Assembly (NCBI RefSeq): GCF_900112425.1
Contig: NZ_FOLP01000019.1
Span: forward strand, 51,610-115,609
Length of the DNA: 64,000 bases
Origin: Variovorax sp. OK212
Lineage (GTDB): Bacteria > Pseudomonadota > Gammaproteobacteria > Burkholderiales > Burkholderiaceae_C
Direction: 5' to 3'
Shown here: positions 33,128 to 42,613 of the stretch, piece by piece
Numbering within the stretch: the first letter of the stretch is position 1
Layout: each line of letters opens with the position of its first letter
The notes under the pieces: generated by a model
Told to the model about the DNA's origin: nothing
The model's database searches: none
The model's input: the letters and a program-made list of their open reading frames with translations, nothing else
Made by a program: the position numbers and the translations under genes

Positions 33128-34136
33128 GTCCGAGGCCTGGCTCGGCCAGCCGGTGTTCAAGCCCGCGAGCGACGCGCCGCGCGCCATCGATTCGTCGGTC
33201 GTCGACGAAGCCGTCGCGTGGCTGGTGAAGATCCAGTCCGGCGGCGCATCGGCCGCCGACAGCGCCGCCTGCGACGCATGGCGCCGCTCGCACCCCGACC
33301 ACGAGCGCGCCTGGCTGCGGCTGTGCGGCCTGGGCCGCGACCTGCGCGAAGGCACCACCGGCATTCATCCGCAGGTCGCGCGGTCGACGCTGCGCGGCGC
33401 CGAGCGCCAGCAGCGCCGCTGGGTGCTCAAGTCCGTCGCGGGCGTGGGGCTCGGCGCCTGGGGCGCCTGGGCGCTGCGGCACGACATCGCCTTGCTGGGC
33501 GCCGACCACCGCACCGGTGCCGGCGAGCGGCGCAGCGTGGTGCTGGCGGACGGCACGCAGCTGGTGCTCAACACGCGCACCGCGGTCGACGTGCGCTTCG
33601 ACGCCGCCACGCGCACGCTGCGGCTCCTCCACGGCGAGATCATGGTGACCACCGGCAAGGACGCCGCCCAGCGCCCCTTCATCGTGCTCGGCCGCGACGG
33701 CCGGCTGGTGCCGGTGGGCACCCGCTTCGTCGTGCGCGAGTTCGACGAAGGCGCGCATGCCACCGGGCTCACGGTGCTCGAAGGCGCGGTCGACGTCAGC
33801 GCCGGCACGCAGTCGCAGGTCACGCGGGTGGAGGCGGGCAGCCGCGTGCGTTTCGGCGCGGGCAGCGTCGGCATGCTGAACCGCGCCGACGAACGCGCCG
33901 TGGCCTGGACCGACGGCATGCTGGTGGTCGAGCGCATGCGCCTGGGCGATTTTCTCGATGAGCTGGCCCGCTACCGCAGCGGTGTCTTGCGCTGCGACCC
34001 GGCCGTGGCCGGCCTCCTTGTGAGCGGCGCCTTTCCGCTCGCCGACACCGACGCGGTGCTCGCCATGCTGGAGGAAACGCTGCCCGTGCGGCTGCGTTCC
34101 GCGAGCCGGTTCTGGGTGAGCGTCGCCGCCCGCTGA
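33117..34136 (+). CDS. FecR-family transmembrane anti-sigma / sigma regulator
   Basis: This 339-residue protein has an N-terminal cytoplasmic DUF4880 region (DEAVAWLVKIQSGGASAADSA, then WRRSHPDHERAW) and a single membrane segment around residues 101-120 (VLKSVAGVGLGAWGAWALRH). A periplasmic FecR domain follows (RSVVLADGTQLVLNTRTAVD, GRLVPVGTRFVVREF, GLTVLEGAVDVSAGTQSQV). It overlaps the sigma gene by 11 bp. In the known Fec cascade the receptor's N-terminal domain contacts FecR, which then releases or activates the sigma factor. Confidence 0.9.
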   Translation: MAIESEAWLGQPVFKPASDAPRAIDSSVVDEAVAWLVKIQSGGASAADSAACDAWRRSHPDHERAWLRLCGLGRDLREGTTGIHPQVARSTLRGAERQQRRWVLKSVAGVGLGAWGAWALRHDIALLGADHRTGAGERRSVVLADGTQLVLNTRTAVDVRFDAATRTLRLLHGEIMVTTGKDAAQRPFIVLGRDGRLVPVGTRFVVREFDEGAHATGLTVLEGAVDVSAGTQSQVTRVEAGSRVRFGAGSVGMLNRADERAVAWTDGMLVVERMRLGDFLDELARYRSGVLRCDPAVAGLLVSGAFPLADTDAVLAMLEETLPVRLRSASRFWVSVAAR

Positions 34137-34262
34137 ACGGGTTCTCAAAAAATTTCTGCCGAAAGCGGCAGGTTTCCAGATCTCGTGCATCAACGAATGG
34201 AGGTGCCGCGAAAACCAGCGGCGCGGTTTTTCCATCCCATCCGATCACAGAGAGTTCTTCAC

Positions 34263-36821
34263 ATGGCATTCATCGCCAGGCCCGAAAGACGCGACCCATG
34301 CGAGCCGCGCGATCCATGCGACCCACGCGAACGCAGTTTCCAGCCCTTCGCGTTGGCGCTCGCCGCGCGCGCCGGCTGCCTGGCCGCAGCCATGGCTGCG
34401 GGTGCACCAGCCTGGGCGCAGGCCGCACAGGCCGCACAAGCCGCACCGGCGGAACCCGCCCCGCAGGCGGCCGCCGCGAGCCGCCCCTACGCCATCGAGG
34501 CCGGCTCGCTGGACAGCGTGCTCGGCCGCTTCGGCCGCGAGGCCAACGTGATGATCGCCATCGACCCCACGCTGACCCAGGGCCTGAAGAGCCCCGGGCT
34601 GCGGGGCAGCTTCACCGTGCCCGCCGCGCTCGACCGGCTGCTCGCGGGCAGCGGCCTCGAAGCGGTAGCGGGCGCCAACGGCGGCCTGCGGCTGCGCAAG
34701 ACCGCATCGGCGGTGGGCGCCGAAGGCCCGGAGAAGACCGCGCCGGGCACTGCCGCCGGTGTCGCCGGCGCTACCGGCGCCAGCGGCACCACCGGCACCA
34801 CCGGCACCACGGGCCCCACGCTCGCCCCGGTCACCGTCAGCGCGCGGCGCGAGAAGCTCTACGACGTGCAGGACGTCAACGCCGGCGCGCTCGGCGTGCG
34901 CTCGCTGCAGGACCTGCCGTTCGCCGTGGGCTCCTACACCGTCGACACCATCGAGACGCAGCGCGCGCGCACCGCGCTCGACGTGCTGCGCAACGACCCG
35001 TCGGTCACGCCGACCTCGGGCTTCTCGTCGTTCGACGGCGTGGCCGTGCGCGGCTTCTCGGCCAACGCGTTCAACAACGTGCGCCGCGACGGCCTGCTGG
35101 CCAACATCTACAGCGACGTGCCGCTGGAGAACAAGGAGCGCGTCGACGTGCTCAAGGGCCTGTCGGGCTTTCTCTACGGCGTGGGCGAGCCCAGCGGCAT
35201 CGTCAACTACGTGATCAAGCGCCCCACGCGCGAGCGCTTCGCCAGCCTGACGGCCGAGGTGCGCAGCTACGGCGGGCGCTATGCGGCCATCGACGCCGGC
35301 GGGCCGCTGGACGCCAACGGCACCGCGGGCTACCGCTTCAACGCGGCCACTGAAAAGGTCGGCGACTTCACGCACTTCGGCGACCTGAAGCGCGACTTCC
35401 TGAGCGGCGCTGTGGACATCAAGATCAACCGCGACACCCTGCTGCAGCTCGACTTCGACTGGCAGAAGAAATCGCTCGCGGCCAGCGGCATGATCGGTGC
35501 GCGCAGCGACGCGACCGTGGTGCCGGCCTCGAGCTTCGACCCGCGCACGCTGGTCGGCCAGCCCTGGGGCCAGTACAAGACCGACGCCTGGAACCTCGGC
35601 GCGCGCCTGGACTACGCCATCAACAGCCAGTGGGACCTGACCGCGCAGCTGGGCTTCAGCCGCACCCAGCGCAACGCGCTGTTCTTCAACGCCTCGCAGG
35701 TGGCCGCCAACGGCGACGTGCTCAAGGGCAACACGCGCTACGAGGGCGAGCCCTATCCCACGGCCGCGGGCCAGCTGTTCGCCACCGGGCGCTTCAAGAC
35801 CGGATCGATCGGGCACGAGACGGTCGTCGGCTACTCGTACTCGAGCCTCGAGTCGCCCGACGGCGACTACCTGCGCTTCCCGCAGATGATCGGCAACGTC
35901 TACCGGCCGCTGCCCTACGCGCAGCCCTACCTGCCCGACAACACGCACCTGCCCTCGAGCACCGCGCGGCAAAGCAGCGTCTTCGTGAGCGACACCATCA
36001 GCTTCACGCCGCAGTGGCAGCTGCTGCTGGGCGCGCGCCACATCGCCTACGGCAGCGACATCGGCAGCAAGTACGACGGCACGCCGAAGTACAGCACCCG
36101 CGTCACCGTGCCCACGCTGAGCGTCATGTACAAGCCGAGCGAGCGCACCACCGTCTACGCCACCTACGGCGAAGGCTTCGAGCAGGGTGCCTATGCGCCC
36201 AGCTATGCCGACAACGCGCTGCAGAAGCTCGGCCCCATCAAGAGCCGGCAGTACGAGATCGGCGTGAAGAGCCGCGTGCTCGACGGCCTCATGCTCACCG
36301 CCGCCGCCTTCGACATGGACAAGCCGCTGCAGGCCGTCTCGCCCGCCGACAACATCTTCCGCCAGCAGGGACGGCAGCGCCACCGCGGCGTGGAGTTCAC
36401 CGCGAACGGCGAGATCACGCCGCAGCTCAGCGGCATCGCCGGCGTGTCCTGGCTCGACGCGGAACAGCGCGACACCGGCGACGCGGCGCTCGAAGGGCGC
36501 CGCCCCAGCAACGTCGCGCGCTTCCAGGCGAACGTGTTCCTCGACTACCGGCTCGCGTCGGTGCCGGGCCTGTCCTTCAACACCGGCGTGTACCACGTGG
36601 GCAACCGCCCGCTGGACCGCGCCAACACCATGATCGTGCCCAGCTTCACGCGCTGGGACCTGGGCGCCGCCTACGTGACGCGGTGGATGGGCAAGTCCTC
36701 GGTGATCCGCCTGTCGATCGAGAACGTCACCAACCGGCGCTACTGGAGCTCGGTCAACTACGGCGGCGTGACGCAGGGCAACCCGCGCATCGTCCGCCTC
36801 GCGACCACGGTGAACTTCTGA
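34263..36821 (+). CDS. TonB-dependent ferric-siderophore receptor with signalling (STN) domain
   Basis: This 852-residue transducer-type receptor has an export signal followed by a secretin/TonB N-terminal signalling domain at about residues 75-145 (YAIEAGSLDSVLGRFGREAN, then GSFTVPAALDRLLAGSGLEA). A Thr/Gly-rich linker with 9-bp repeats precedes the plug (RVDVLKGLSGFLYGVGEPSG near 295-315), and the barrel ends RIVRLATTVNF. The N-terminal region (CEPRDPCDPRER) is unusual ahead of a hydrophobic export segment, so the true start could be slightly later. The STN domain and upstream sigma/FecR genes indicate surface signalling. Sequence resembles ferrioxamine/pyoverdine-type receptors, but the ligand is unknown. 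Confidence 0.9.
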   Translation: MAFIARPERRDPCEPRDPCDPRERSFQPFALALAARAGCLAAAMAAGAPAWAQAAQAAQAAPAEPAPQAAAASRPYAIEAGSLDSVLGRFGREANVMIAIDPTLTQGLKSPGLRGSFTVPAALDRLLAGSGLEAVAGANGGLRLRKTASAVGAEGPEKTAPGTAAGVAGATGASGTTGTTGTTGPTLAPVTVSARREKLYDVQDVNAGALGVRSLQDLPFAVGSYTVDTIETQRARTALDVLRNDPSVTPTSGFSSFDGVAVRGFSANAFNNVRRDGLLANIYSDVPLENKERVDVLKGLSGFLYGVGEPSGIVNYVIKRPTRERFASLTAEVRSYGGRYAAIDAGGPLDANGTAGYRFNAATEKVGDFTHFGDLKRDFLSGAVDIKINRDTLLQLDFDWQKKSLAASGMIGARSDATVVPASSFDPRTLVGQPWGQYKTDAWNLGARLDYAINSQWDLTAQLGFSRTQRNALFFNASQVAANGDVLKGNTRYEGEPYPTAAGQLFATGRFKTGSIGHETVVGYSYSSLESPDGDYLRFPQMIGNVYRPLPYAQPYLPDNTHLPSSTARQSSVFVSDTISFTPQWQLLLGARHIAYGSDIGSKYDGTPKYSTRVTVPTLSVMYKPSERTTVYATYGEGFEQGAYAPSYADNALQKLGPIKSRQYEIGVKSRVLDGLMLTAAAFDMDKPLQAVSPADNIFRQQGRQRHRGVEFTANGEITPQLSGIAGVSWLDAEQRDTGDAALEGRRPSNVARFQANVFLDYRLASVPGLSFNTGVYHVGNRPLDRANTMIVPSFTRWDLGAAYVTRWMGKSSVIRLSIENVTNRRYWSSVNYGGVTQGNPRIVRLATTVNF
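34785..34811 (+). repeat. In-frame 9-bp tandem repeat in receptor linker
   Basis: Three GGCACCACC-type units (one terminal mismatch) encode repeated Gly-Thr-Thr in the linker between the signalling and plug domains. Degenerate copies precede it from about 34750. Confidence 0.85.
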
Positions 36822-36835
36822 GAAGGGCGGTCCGC

Positions 36836-37570
36836 ATGAACAAGCTCCGAACGGCCGTGCGCACGGCCGTCCTCCTGTGCGCGCTGGCGGCAAGCGCCAC
36901 GGCGCTCGCGCACGGCGTGTGGGTCGCGCAGCGCGCGAGCGAACTCGCGCTCGTCCTGGGCGAAGGCGCGCTCGACGAAAGCTACGAGCCGCGCCAGGTC
37001 CACGAGGTCAAGGCCTTCACCGCGCAAGGCGCGCCGGCCGGCGTCAAGCTGCAGCCGCGCACGCGCAACGTGGTCGTCGAGCCCGCCGCCGACGCGGCCG
37101 TGCTGTCGATGGCGGTGGAAGACGGCTTCTGGTCGCAGGGCCCCGACGGCAAATGGGTGAGCGGCTCGCGCGCGCAGGTGCCCGCCGCGAAGAAGGCGGG
37201 CTACTACATGAAGTACGGCACCACCTTGCTCAAGCCGGTGGCCATGCCCTTCAAGCCGCTGGGCATGGCGCTGGAGATCGTGCCGCTGGCCGACCCGATG
37301 GCGCTGCGCCGCGGCCAGCCGCTGGCCGTGCGCGTGCTCTCCAGGGGCAAGCCCGTGGCCGGCGCCGCCGTCATCGGCGACTTCACCGGCAATGTGTCGG
37401 GGCCGCGCGCCAGGACCGACCGCACGGGGCGCGCGTCGGTCGTGCTCGGCAGCAGCGGGCTGAACGTGATCGCCGTGTCGCTCGTGCGGCCGCGCGCCGA
37501 CAAGGCCGAGGCCGACGAAGACGGCCTCGAGGCCACGCTGGCCTTCGCCCTGCCGAAGACGGGCGACTGA
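36836..37570 (+). CDS. DUF4198-family periplasmic protein of the iron system
   Basis: This 244-residue protein has a signal peptide (MNKLRTAVRTAVLLCALAAS, cleaved near ALAHG, leaving an N-terminal His) and a DUF4198-like body: AHGVWVAQRASELALVLGEG, VKAFTAQGAPAGVKLQPRTR, LEIVPLADPMALRRGQPLAV, GAAVIGDFTGN and RTDRTGRASVVLGSSGLNVI. The family is often encoded beside TonB receptors for metals. It begins 14 bp after the siderophore receptor and is followed closely by a PepSY membrane protein, so all three probably share a transcript. It may bind metal or siderophore in the periplasm. Confidence 0.82.
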   Translation: MNKLRTAVRTAVLLCALAASATALAHGVWVAQRASELALVLGEGALDESYEPRQVHEVKAFTAQGAPAGVKLQPRTRNVVVEPAADAAVLSMAVEDGFWSQGPDGKWVSGSRAQVPAAKKAGYYMKYGTTLLKPVAMPFKPLGMALEIVPLADPMALRRGQPLAVRVLSRGKPVAGAAVIGDFTGNVSGPRARTDRTGRASVVLGSSGLNVIAVSLVRPRADKAEADEDGLEATLAFALPKTGD

Positions 37571-37587
37571 CGCGGCAGCGCCCGGCA

Positions 37588-38844
37588 ATGCGCAAGCGCC
37601 TCCTGCGGCTGCATCGCTGGGCCGGCCTCGCCACGGCCGCCTTTCTCGTGCTCGCCGGCCTCACCGGCAGCCCGCTGGCCTTCGAGGACCCGCTCGAGGC
37701 CTGGCTCAACCCGTCGCTCTTCGTCGTTGCGTCGCAGGCCGTGCCGATGCGCGACGCCTTCGAACTGCGCGAACTGGCGCAGCGCGCCGCGCCGCCGCAG
37801 GCCCGGATCGACAGCGTGATCCTGGCGCCGCAGCCGGCGCGCGCGCTGCGCTTCATCCTCGCGGCCCGCACCGATCCGCTCGCCGATCCACTGACCGGCC
37901 AGCCGACGCCGCTCGACGTCGACGAGCTTTTCATGAACCCGTACACCGGCGAAGTGCTCGGCACGCGGCTGTGGGGCCGCTCGCTGTTCGAGCGCAAGAC
38001 CGCCGTCAGCTTCATCTACCGGCTGCACTACGCGCTGGCGCTGCCCGTGCCCTGGAGCGCGCGCGTGCTCGGCGCGGTTGCGTTGCTGTGGACCTTCAAC
38101 TGCCTCGCCGGCTTTTTTCTCACGCTCCCGCGGCAAGGCCCTGCCGGCTGGTGGCGGCGCTGGCGCGCGGCCTGGCGGCTCGCACCGCGAGGCAGCGCCG
38201 CGCGATGGAGCTTCAGCCTGCACCGCAGCTCAGGCCTCTGGCTCTGGCCGGTGCTGCTGGTGTTCGCAGCGTCGGCCGTGATGCTCACGCTGCGCGACAG
38301 CGTCTACCGGCCCGTGATGTCGCTGGTCACCGTGACGCAGGACGCGTGGGCCGGCCTGCCGGCGAAGCCGTTCGATCCTTCGCAGTCCTTGCTCGAATGG
38401 CGCGCCGCGCACGCGGCCGCCCGCGAGGCCATGGCGGCGGCGGCCAAGGACAAGGGCTTCACCGTCATCGCGCAGCGCGACCTGCGGCTGGACCGCTCGC
38501 GCGGCCTCTACGCCTACCGCGTGCGCTCCAGCCTGGACATCCGCGATGCCGCAGGCTCGACCACGGTGCTGATCGACGCGTCCACCGGCGCCTTGCGCGG
38601 CTTCGTGGGTGGTGCGAGCGGCAATGCGCTGGAAGAGTGGCTGGGCGCGCTGCACATGGCGCGCGTGTTCGGCATGCCCTACAAGGTGCTGGTGGCGCTG
38701 CTCGGCCTTGCCGTGGCCGTGCTGTCCGTCACCGGCGTGTGGGTGTGGGCCCGCAGGCGGGGCGCCGTGCGCGTCAGGCGCCGCGCACCCCGCGCGCCAT
38801 CAGCGCCCGGTACGCCGACGGCGAGTGACCGAGGCTGCGGTTGA
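37588..38844 (+). CDS. PepSY-domain (PiuB-like) iron-uptake membrane protein
   Basis: This 418-residue inner-membrane protein has the PepSY_TM layout. The first membrane helix is at residues 7-30 (LHRWAGLATAAFLVLAGLTG), followed by a periplasmic PepSY region, the paired helices around FIYRLHYALALPVPWSARVL and LWTFNCLAGFFLTLP, a second LHRSSGLWLWPVLLVFAASA, and a last helix MPYKVLVALLGLAVAVLSVTG. Such proteins are thought to reduce or release iron from siderophores. It starts 17 bp after the DUF4198 gene. Its 3' end overlaps the convergent AraC gene by 71 bp, so the last about 24 residues may be non-essential. Confidence 0.87.
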   Translation: MRKRLLRLHRWAGLATAAFLVLAGLTGSPLAFEDPLEAWLNPSLFVVASQAVPMRDAFELRELAQRAAPPQARIDSVILAPQPARALRFILAARTDPLADPLTGQPTPLDVDELFMNPYTGEVLGTRLWGRSLFERKTAVSFIYRLHYALALPVPWSARVLGAVALLWTFNCLAGFFLTLPRQGPAGWWRRWRAAWRLAPRGSAARWSFSLHRSSGLWLWPVLLVFAASAVMLTLRDSVYRPVMSLVTVTQDAWAGLPAKPFDPSQSLLEWRAAHAAAREAMAAAAKDKGFTVIAQRDLRLDRSRGLYAYRVRSSLDIRDAAGSTTVLIDASTGALRGFVGGASGNALEEWLGALHMARVFGMPYKVLVALLGLAVAVLSVTGVWVWARRRGAVRVRRRAPRAPSAPGTPTASDRGCG

Positions 38845-39667
38845 AGAACTTGCTGAAGTAGGCCGCGTCGGCATAGCCCAGCTGCGTGGCCACCTCGGCC
38901 ACCGGCATCTCGGTGTAGGCCAGCAGCCGCCGCGCCTCGAGCAGCAGGCGCTCGTGCAGCAGCTGCTGCGCCGATTGCCCCATGGTGTTGCGGCAGCTGC
39001 GGCTCAGGTGGTCGGGCGTGACGGCCAGCAGGTCGGCATAGAAGACCAGCGGCCGATGCTCGCCGTAGTGCTGCTCCACCAGCGCCTGGTAGCGCCTGAC
39101 CAGGGCGTCGCGCGCGCCGGCCGATTGCTCGCGCGCGGACTGCCCGTCGCGCAGCCGCACGAACTGCACCGCCAGCAGCGTGGCAAGGGCCAGCAGCGCA
39201 TGCACGCGGCCGGGTTGCCGCGCGCGGAACTCCTCGGCCACCTGCGCGAACAGGCCGGCGCATGCCGCCGCGTCTTCCGCGCGCGGCTCGCCCAGCACGA
39301 AAGAGGCACCGAGCGCCGACGCCGCCAGGCTGGAGCCGTCGAGCAGTTTGCGCAGCGTGCGCGAAGACAGCGTCACCTGGTGGCCGACCGCGTGGCGCGT
39401 GTAGGTGAAGCCGTGCACCGAGCCCGGTGCCAGCATCAGCAGCACCGGCGCGCGCGCCTCGAAGGCGCGGCCGTCGACCGTGCCCCGCACCGCGCCTTGC
39501 TCGATCAACTGGAACTGGTACAGCGATTCGTGCCGGTGCGCCGGAATCGTCCAGTTCATCTCGCTGCCGCGCACGGCCACCGGCTCGTAGTGCAGGCAGT
39601 CGTCGGGTTCTTCGTGCCGGACCTCGCTAAACGGCACATGCAGCAGGGGCGTGGGGGAGGGCTTCAT
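38774..39667 (-). CDS. AraC-family transcriptional regulator with cupin sensor domain
   Basis: This 297-residue regulator has an N-terminal cupin (WTIPAHRHESLYQFQLIEQG and APVLLMLAPGSVHGFTY) and a C-terminal pair of helix-turn-helix motifs (ADLLAVTPDHLSRSCRNTMG; MPVAEVATQLGYADAAYFSK). The layout matches HpaA/PobR-type activators of aromatic-acid operons. The ATG at 39667 is used; the open frame further upstream has no cupin homology. It is divergent from a Bug/ThDP-enzyme operon across about 170 bp and probably controls it. Its 3' end overlaps the PepSY gene. Confidence 0.88.
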   Translation of the reverse strand: MKPSPTPLLHVPFSEVRHEEPDDCLHYEPVAVRGSEMNWTIPAHRHESLYQFQLIEQGAVRGTVDGRAFEARAPVLLMLAPGSVHGFTYTRHAVGHQVTLSSRTLRKLLDGSSLAASALGASFVLGEPRAEDAAACAGLFAQVAEEFRARQPGRVHALLALATLLAVQFVRLRDGQSAREQSAGARDALVRRYQALVEQHYGEHRPLVFYADLLAVTPDHLSRSCRNTMGQSAQQLLHERLLLEARRLLAYTEMPVAEVATQLGYADAAYFSKFFNRSLGHSPSAYRALMARGVRGA

Positions 39668-39836
39668 GGGGCGGTCCGAAGGGTAGGGGCGTGTCGTGCC
39701 AGTCGTGCGGGGTCGAAGCGATCGATGCCGGAAAACTACCCGCAGCCGCCCGCTTTGTCCATGGCCGCCGCGCGCCGGCGCGGGCACCATGGCGGCACAA
39801 GACAACAACGGGCGCCCGGCGCCCAGGAGACAAGCC

Positions 39837-40829
39837 ATGCAACGACGGTCCTTTCTCGGGGGCGCGGCTGCGCTGACGGCGCTCGGGCGCTTCGGCGGCG
39901 CGCAGGCCCAGGCACCTGTGCCACCGCTTCCGGGCAACGCCTTCATCGTCTCCGGCTTTCCCGCCGGCGGCATGGGCGACTACGTGGCGCGCCCGCTCGC
40001 CGAGCGCCTGCGCGGCAAGTACGCGGCCAGCATGGTGGTCGAGGCCCGCCCCGGCGCGGGCGGGCGCATCGCCGTCGACTACGTGCGGCGCGCGGCGCCC
40101 GACGGGCTGACCATCCTGCAGATCCCGAGCTCGCCGATGACGCTCTATCCGCACACCTACAGGAAGCTCACGTACGACCCGCTGGCCGACTTCATTCCAG
40201 TGACCAGCACCGCGACCTACTCGTTCGTGCTCACGGCCGGGCCCGGCCTGCCGGGGGACGTGAAGACCGTGGCCGACTACGTGAAGTGGGCCAAGGCCAA
40301 CCCCACGCAGGCGAACTACGGCATTCCCTCGGCGGGCTCCGCGCTGCACTTCGTCGGCATCATGCTGGCCAAGGCCAGCGGCGCGCCGATGATGCCCATC
40401 GCCTACAAGGGCGGCGCCCCGCTGCTCAACGACGTGCTGGGCGGCCAGGTGCCGGTGAGCATCAGCGTGCTGGGCGAGGTGATGCCGCACATCCGCAGCG
40501 GCAAGCTGCGCGGGCTGGCGGTGTCCAGCGCGGCGCGCTCGCCCTTCCTGCCCGACGTGCCCACCTTCGCCGAGCAGGGCTACAACGACATCGCAGTGCA
40601 GGAATGGCTGGGCTGGTTCGTGCCCGCCAGGACACCCGCCGACACCGTGGCGCGACTGAACACGCTGGTGCGCGAAGGCCTGCAGGCGCCCGACTTCGTC
40701 GCCGCGCTGGCCCAGAGCGGGCTGGCGCCCCTGCACCAGCCGGCCGACGAGTTCGCGCGCATGCTGCGCGCCGACCTGGCCCGCTGGGCCCCGGTGGTGA
40801 AAGCCTCCGGATTCACCGCGGAGGACTGA
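39837..40829 (+). CDS. Bug-family periplasmic solute-binding protein
   Basis: This 330-residue protein has a short signal (MQRRSFLGGAAALTALGRFG, with twin arginines as in Tat signals) and the Bug motifs NAFIVSGFPAGGMGDYVARP, VVEARPGAGGRIAVDYV, MPIAYKGGAPLLNDVLGGQV and VQEWLGWFVPARTPADTV. The ATG at 39837 follows AGGAG at a good distance. It heads an operon with a ThDP-dependent enzyme starting 4 bp later and a GlcG-like protein. Its ligand is likely the carboxylic acid fed to the ThDP enzyme. Confidence 0.9.
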   Translation: MQRRSFLGGAAALTALGRFGGAQAQAPVPPLPGNAFIVSGFPAGGMGDYVARPLAERLRGKYAASMVVEARPGAGGRIAVDYVRRAAPDGLTILQIPSSPMTLYPHTYRKLTYDPLADFIPVTSTATYSFVLTAGPGLPGDVKTVADYVKWAKANPTQANYGIPSAGSALHFVGIMLAKASGAPMMPIAYKGGAPLLNDVLGGQVPVSISVLGEVMPHIRSGKLRGLAVSSAARSPFLPDVPTFAEQGYNDIAVQEWLGWFVPARTPADTVARLNTLVREGLQAPDFVAALAQSGLAPLHQPADEFARMLRADLARWAPVVKASGFTAED

Positions 40830-40832
40830 GAC

Positions 40833-42599
40833 TTGGCCCTGGAACTCAATGGCGCGCAGGCGCTGGTGCGCGTGCTGCTCGGCGAGCAGGTGCGCGATGT
40901 CTACGGCATCGTCGGCGGCAAGCTCGGCGCGCTGCTGCACGCCATCTCGCAGCAGAGCGAGCTGCGCTTTCTCGGCGTGCGGCACGAAGGCGCCGGGCCC
41001 ATGATGGCCGCGGCCACCCACGCCGGCACCGGCCGCATGGCGGTGGCCATCGCGGAGATGGGGCCGGGCGGCCTGAACATGGCCTCCGGCCTCGGCGTGG
41101 CGTTCGCCAACAACCTGCCGCTGCTGGCCGTCACCACCAACCAGCACCGCGCCGCGAGCTACCCGCACAGCGGCATGTTCATGGACCTCGACACCGTCGG
41201 CGTGACCCGCCCCGTCACCAAGTGGAACGCCGTGGTGCACGACGCGCGCCGCATGCCCGAGCTCGCGCGGCGCGCCTTTCGCGAAGCGCTGAGCGGCCGG
41301 CCCGGCCCGGTGCACCTCGACATTCCGCAGGACGTGCTGTCGCAGCGCTGCAGCTTCGCCGACGACGCCTTCGACATTGCGCCCGCGCACTACCGCGCCA
41401 CGGGCCGCGTGCGGCCCGACGCCGCCGGCGTGGCCGACGCCATTGCGCTGCTGCGCACCGCGCGGCGGCCGCTGGTGGTCGCGGGCGGCGGCGTGGTGGC
41501 AAGCGGCGCGGCACCGCAGCTGCGCGAGCTCGCGCGCCGGCTGAACGCACCGGTGGTCCCCACGCAGATGGCGCTGGGCGTGGTGGCGTCGGACAGCCCG
41601 CACTTCATCGGCCATGGCGGGCTGATCGCCGGCGAGGCGGTGCGCCATGCCTTCGCGCAGGCCGACGCCATCGTCGCGGTCGGCTGCCGCTGGTCGTCGT
41701 GGATGTGGGACGCGCACGGCCCCTTCGCGCGCCGCGGCCACCGCATGGTGAGCATCAACATCGATCCGCTCGCGCTCGGGCATCCGGCGCTGCACGCGGT
41801 GGCGCTGCAGGCCGATGCGGGCGCCGCGCTCGACGACCTGCTCGCCGCGTGGGACGACGGCGTGGCCGCGCGCGTGGATGTCGACTGGCTGCCCGCCGCA
41901 CGCGGCGTGCGCGCCGCCTACGAGGCGAAGCTCTCGGCCCTGGCCGACTCGGCAGCCGAGGACGGCGAGGCGATGCACCCCGCCACCCTCGCGCGCGAGA
42001 TCGCACGCGCCCTGCCGGGCGACGCGCTGGCCGTGTACGACGGCGGCCACACCAGCTTCTGGAGCAACGACTTCACGCCGGTGCACGCGGTGCGCACGCG
42101 CTTTCACGAGCCCGGCATGAGCCACCTCGGCTTCGGCCTGCCCTATGCGATGGCGCTGCAGGCCCAGCACCCCGGGCGCGCCGTGGTGCAGGTCACCGGC
42201 GACGGCTCCTTCGGCTTCACCATGAACGAGCTGGACACCGCGCGCCGCCACCGGCTGCCGGTGCTCACCGTGATCCACAACAACGAGGCCTGGGGCATCA
42301 TCCGCACCGGCCAGCGCAATGCGCTGGGCTTCGAGCTGGGCACGGGGCTCGAGGAGACCGACTACGCGGCCATTGCGCGCGGCTTCGGCTGCCACGGCGA
42401 GCGCGTCACGCGCGCCGAAGAGGTCGGCCCCGCGATGCAGCGTGCACTGGCTTCGGGGCTGCCCGCGGTGCTCGACTGCCGCACCCGCTTCGTGCCGCAC
42501 CCCGCCATGCCGATGTTCGGCAGCATGAACCGCTTCGGCTTCGACGCGCTCACGCACGCCGGTACCTCTACCCCCGACGCTCCCGGCGTCACTCCCTGA
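40833..42599 (+). CDS. Thiamine-diphosphate-dependent enzyme (acetolactate synthase / benzoylformate decarboxylase-like)
   Basis: This 588-residue ThDP enzyme has the activating Glu in FLGVRHEGAGPMMAAATHAG (about residue 51), a middle NAD/FAD-fold domain (PLVVAGGGVVASGAAPQLRE), and the C-terminal ThDP motif VTGDGSFGFTMNELDTARRH ending in HNN (about 450-478). The family includes acetolactate synthase, benzoylformate decarboxylase and oxalyl-CoA decarboxylase. The sequence does not settle which, and no regulatory subunit is nearby. The start is a TTG at 40833, supported by GGAGGA 8 bp upstream; no ATG is near. It is 4 bp after the Bug gene. Confidence 0.85.
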   Translation: MALELNGAQALVRVLLGEQVRDVYGIVGGKLGALLHAISQQSELRFLGVRHEGAGPMMAAATHAGTGRMAVAIAEMGPGGLNMASGLGVAFANNLPLLAVTTNQHRAASYPHSGMFMDLDTVGVTRPVTKWNAVVHDARRMPELARRAFREALSGRPGPVHLDIPQDVLSQRCSFADDAFDIAPAHYRATGRVRPDAAGVADAIALLRTARRPLVVAGGGVVASGAAPQLRELARRLNAPVVPTQMALGVVASDSPHFIGHGGLIAGEAVRHAFAQADAIVAVGCRWSSWMWDAHGPFARRGHRMVSINIDPLALGHPALHAVALQADAGAALDDLLAAWDDGVAARVDVDWLPAARGVRAAYEAKLSALADSAAEDGEAMHPATLAREIARALPGDALAVYDGGHTSFWSNDFTPVHAVRTRFHEPGMSHLGFGLPYAMALQAQHPGRAVVQVTGDGSFGFTMNELDTARRHRLPVLTVIHNNEAWGIIRTGQRNALGFELGTGLEETDYAAIARGFGCHGERVTRAEEVGPAMQRALASGLPAVLDCRTRFVPHPAMPMFGSMNRFGFDALTHAGTSTPDAPGVTP

Positions 42600-42613
42600 A
42601 CCAGGACACCTTC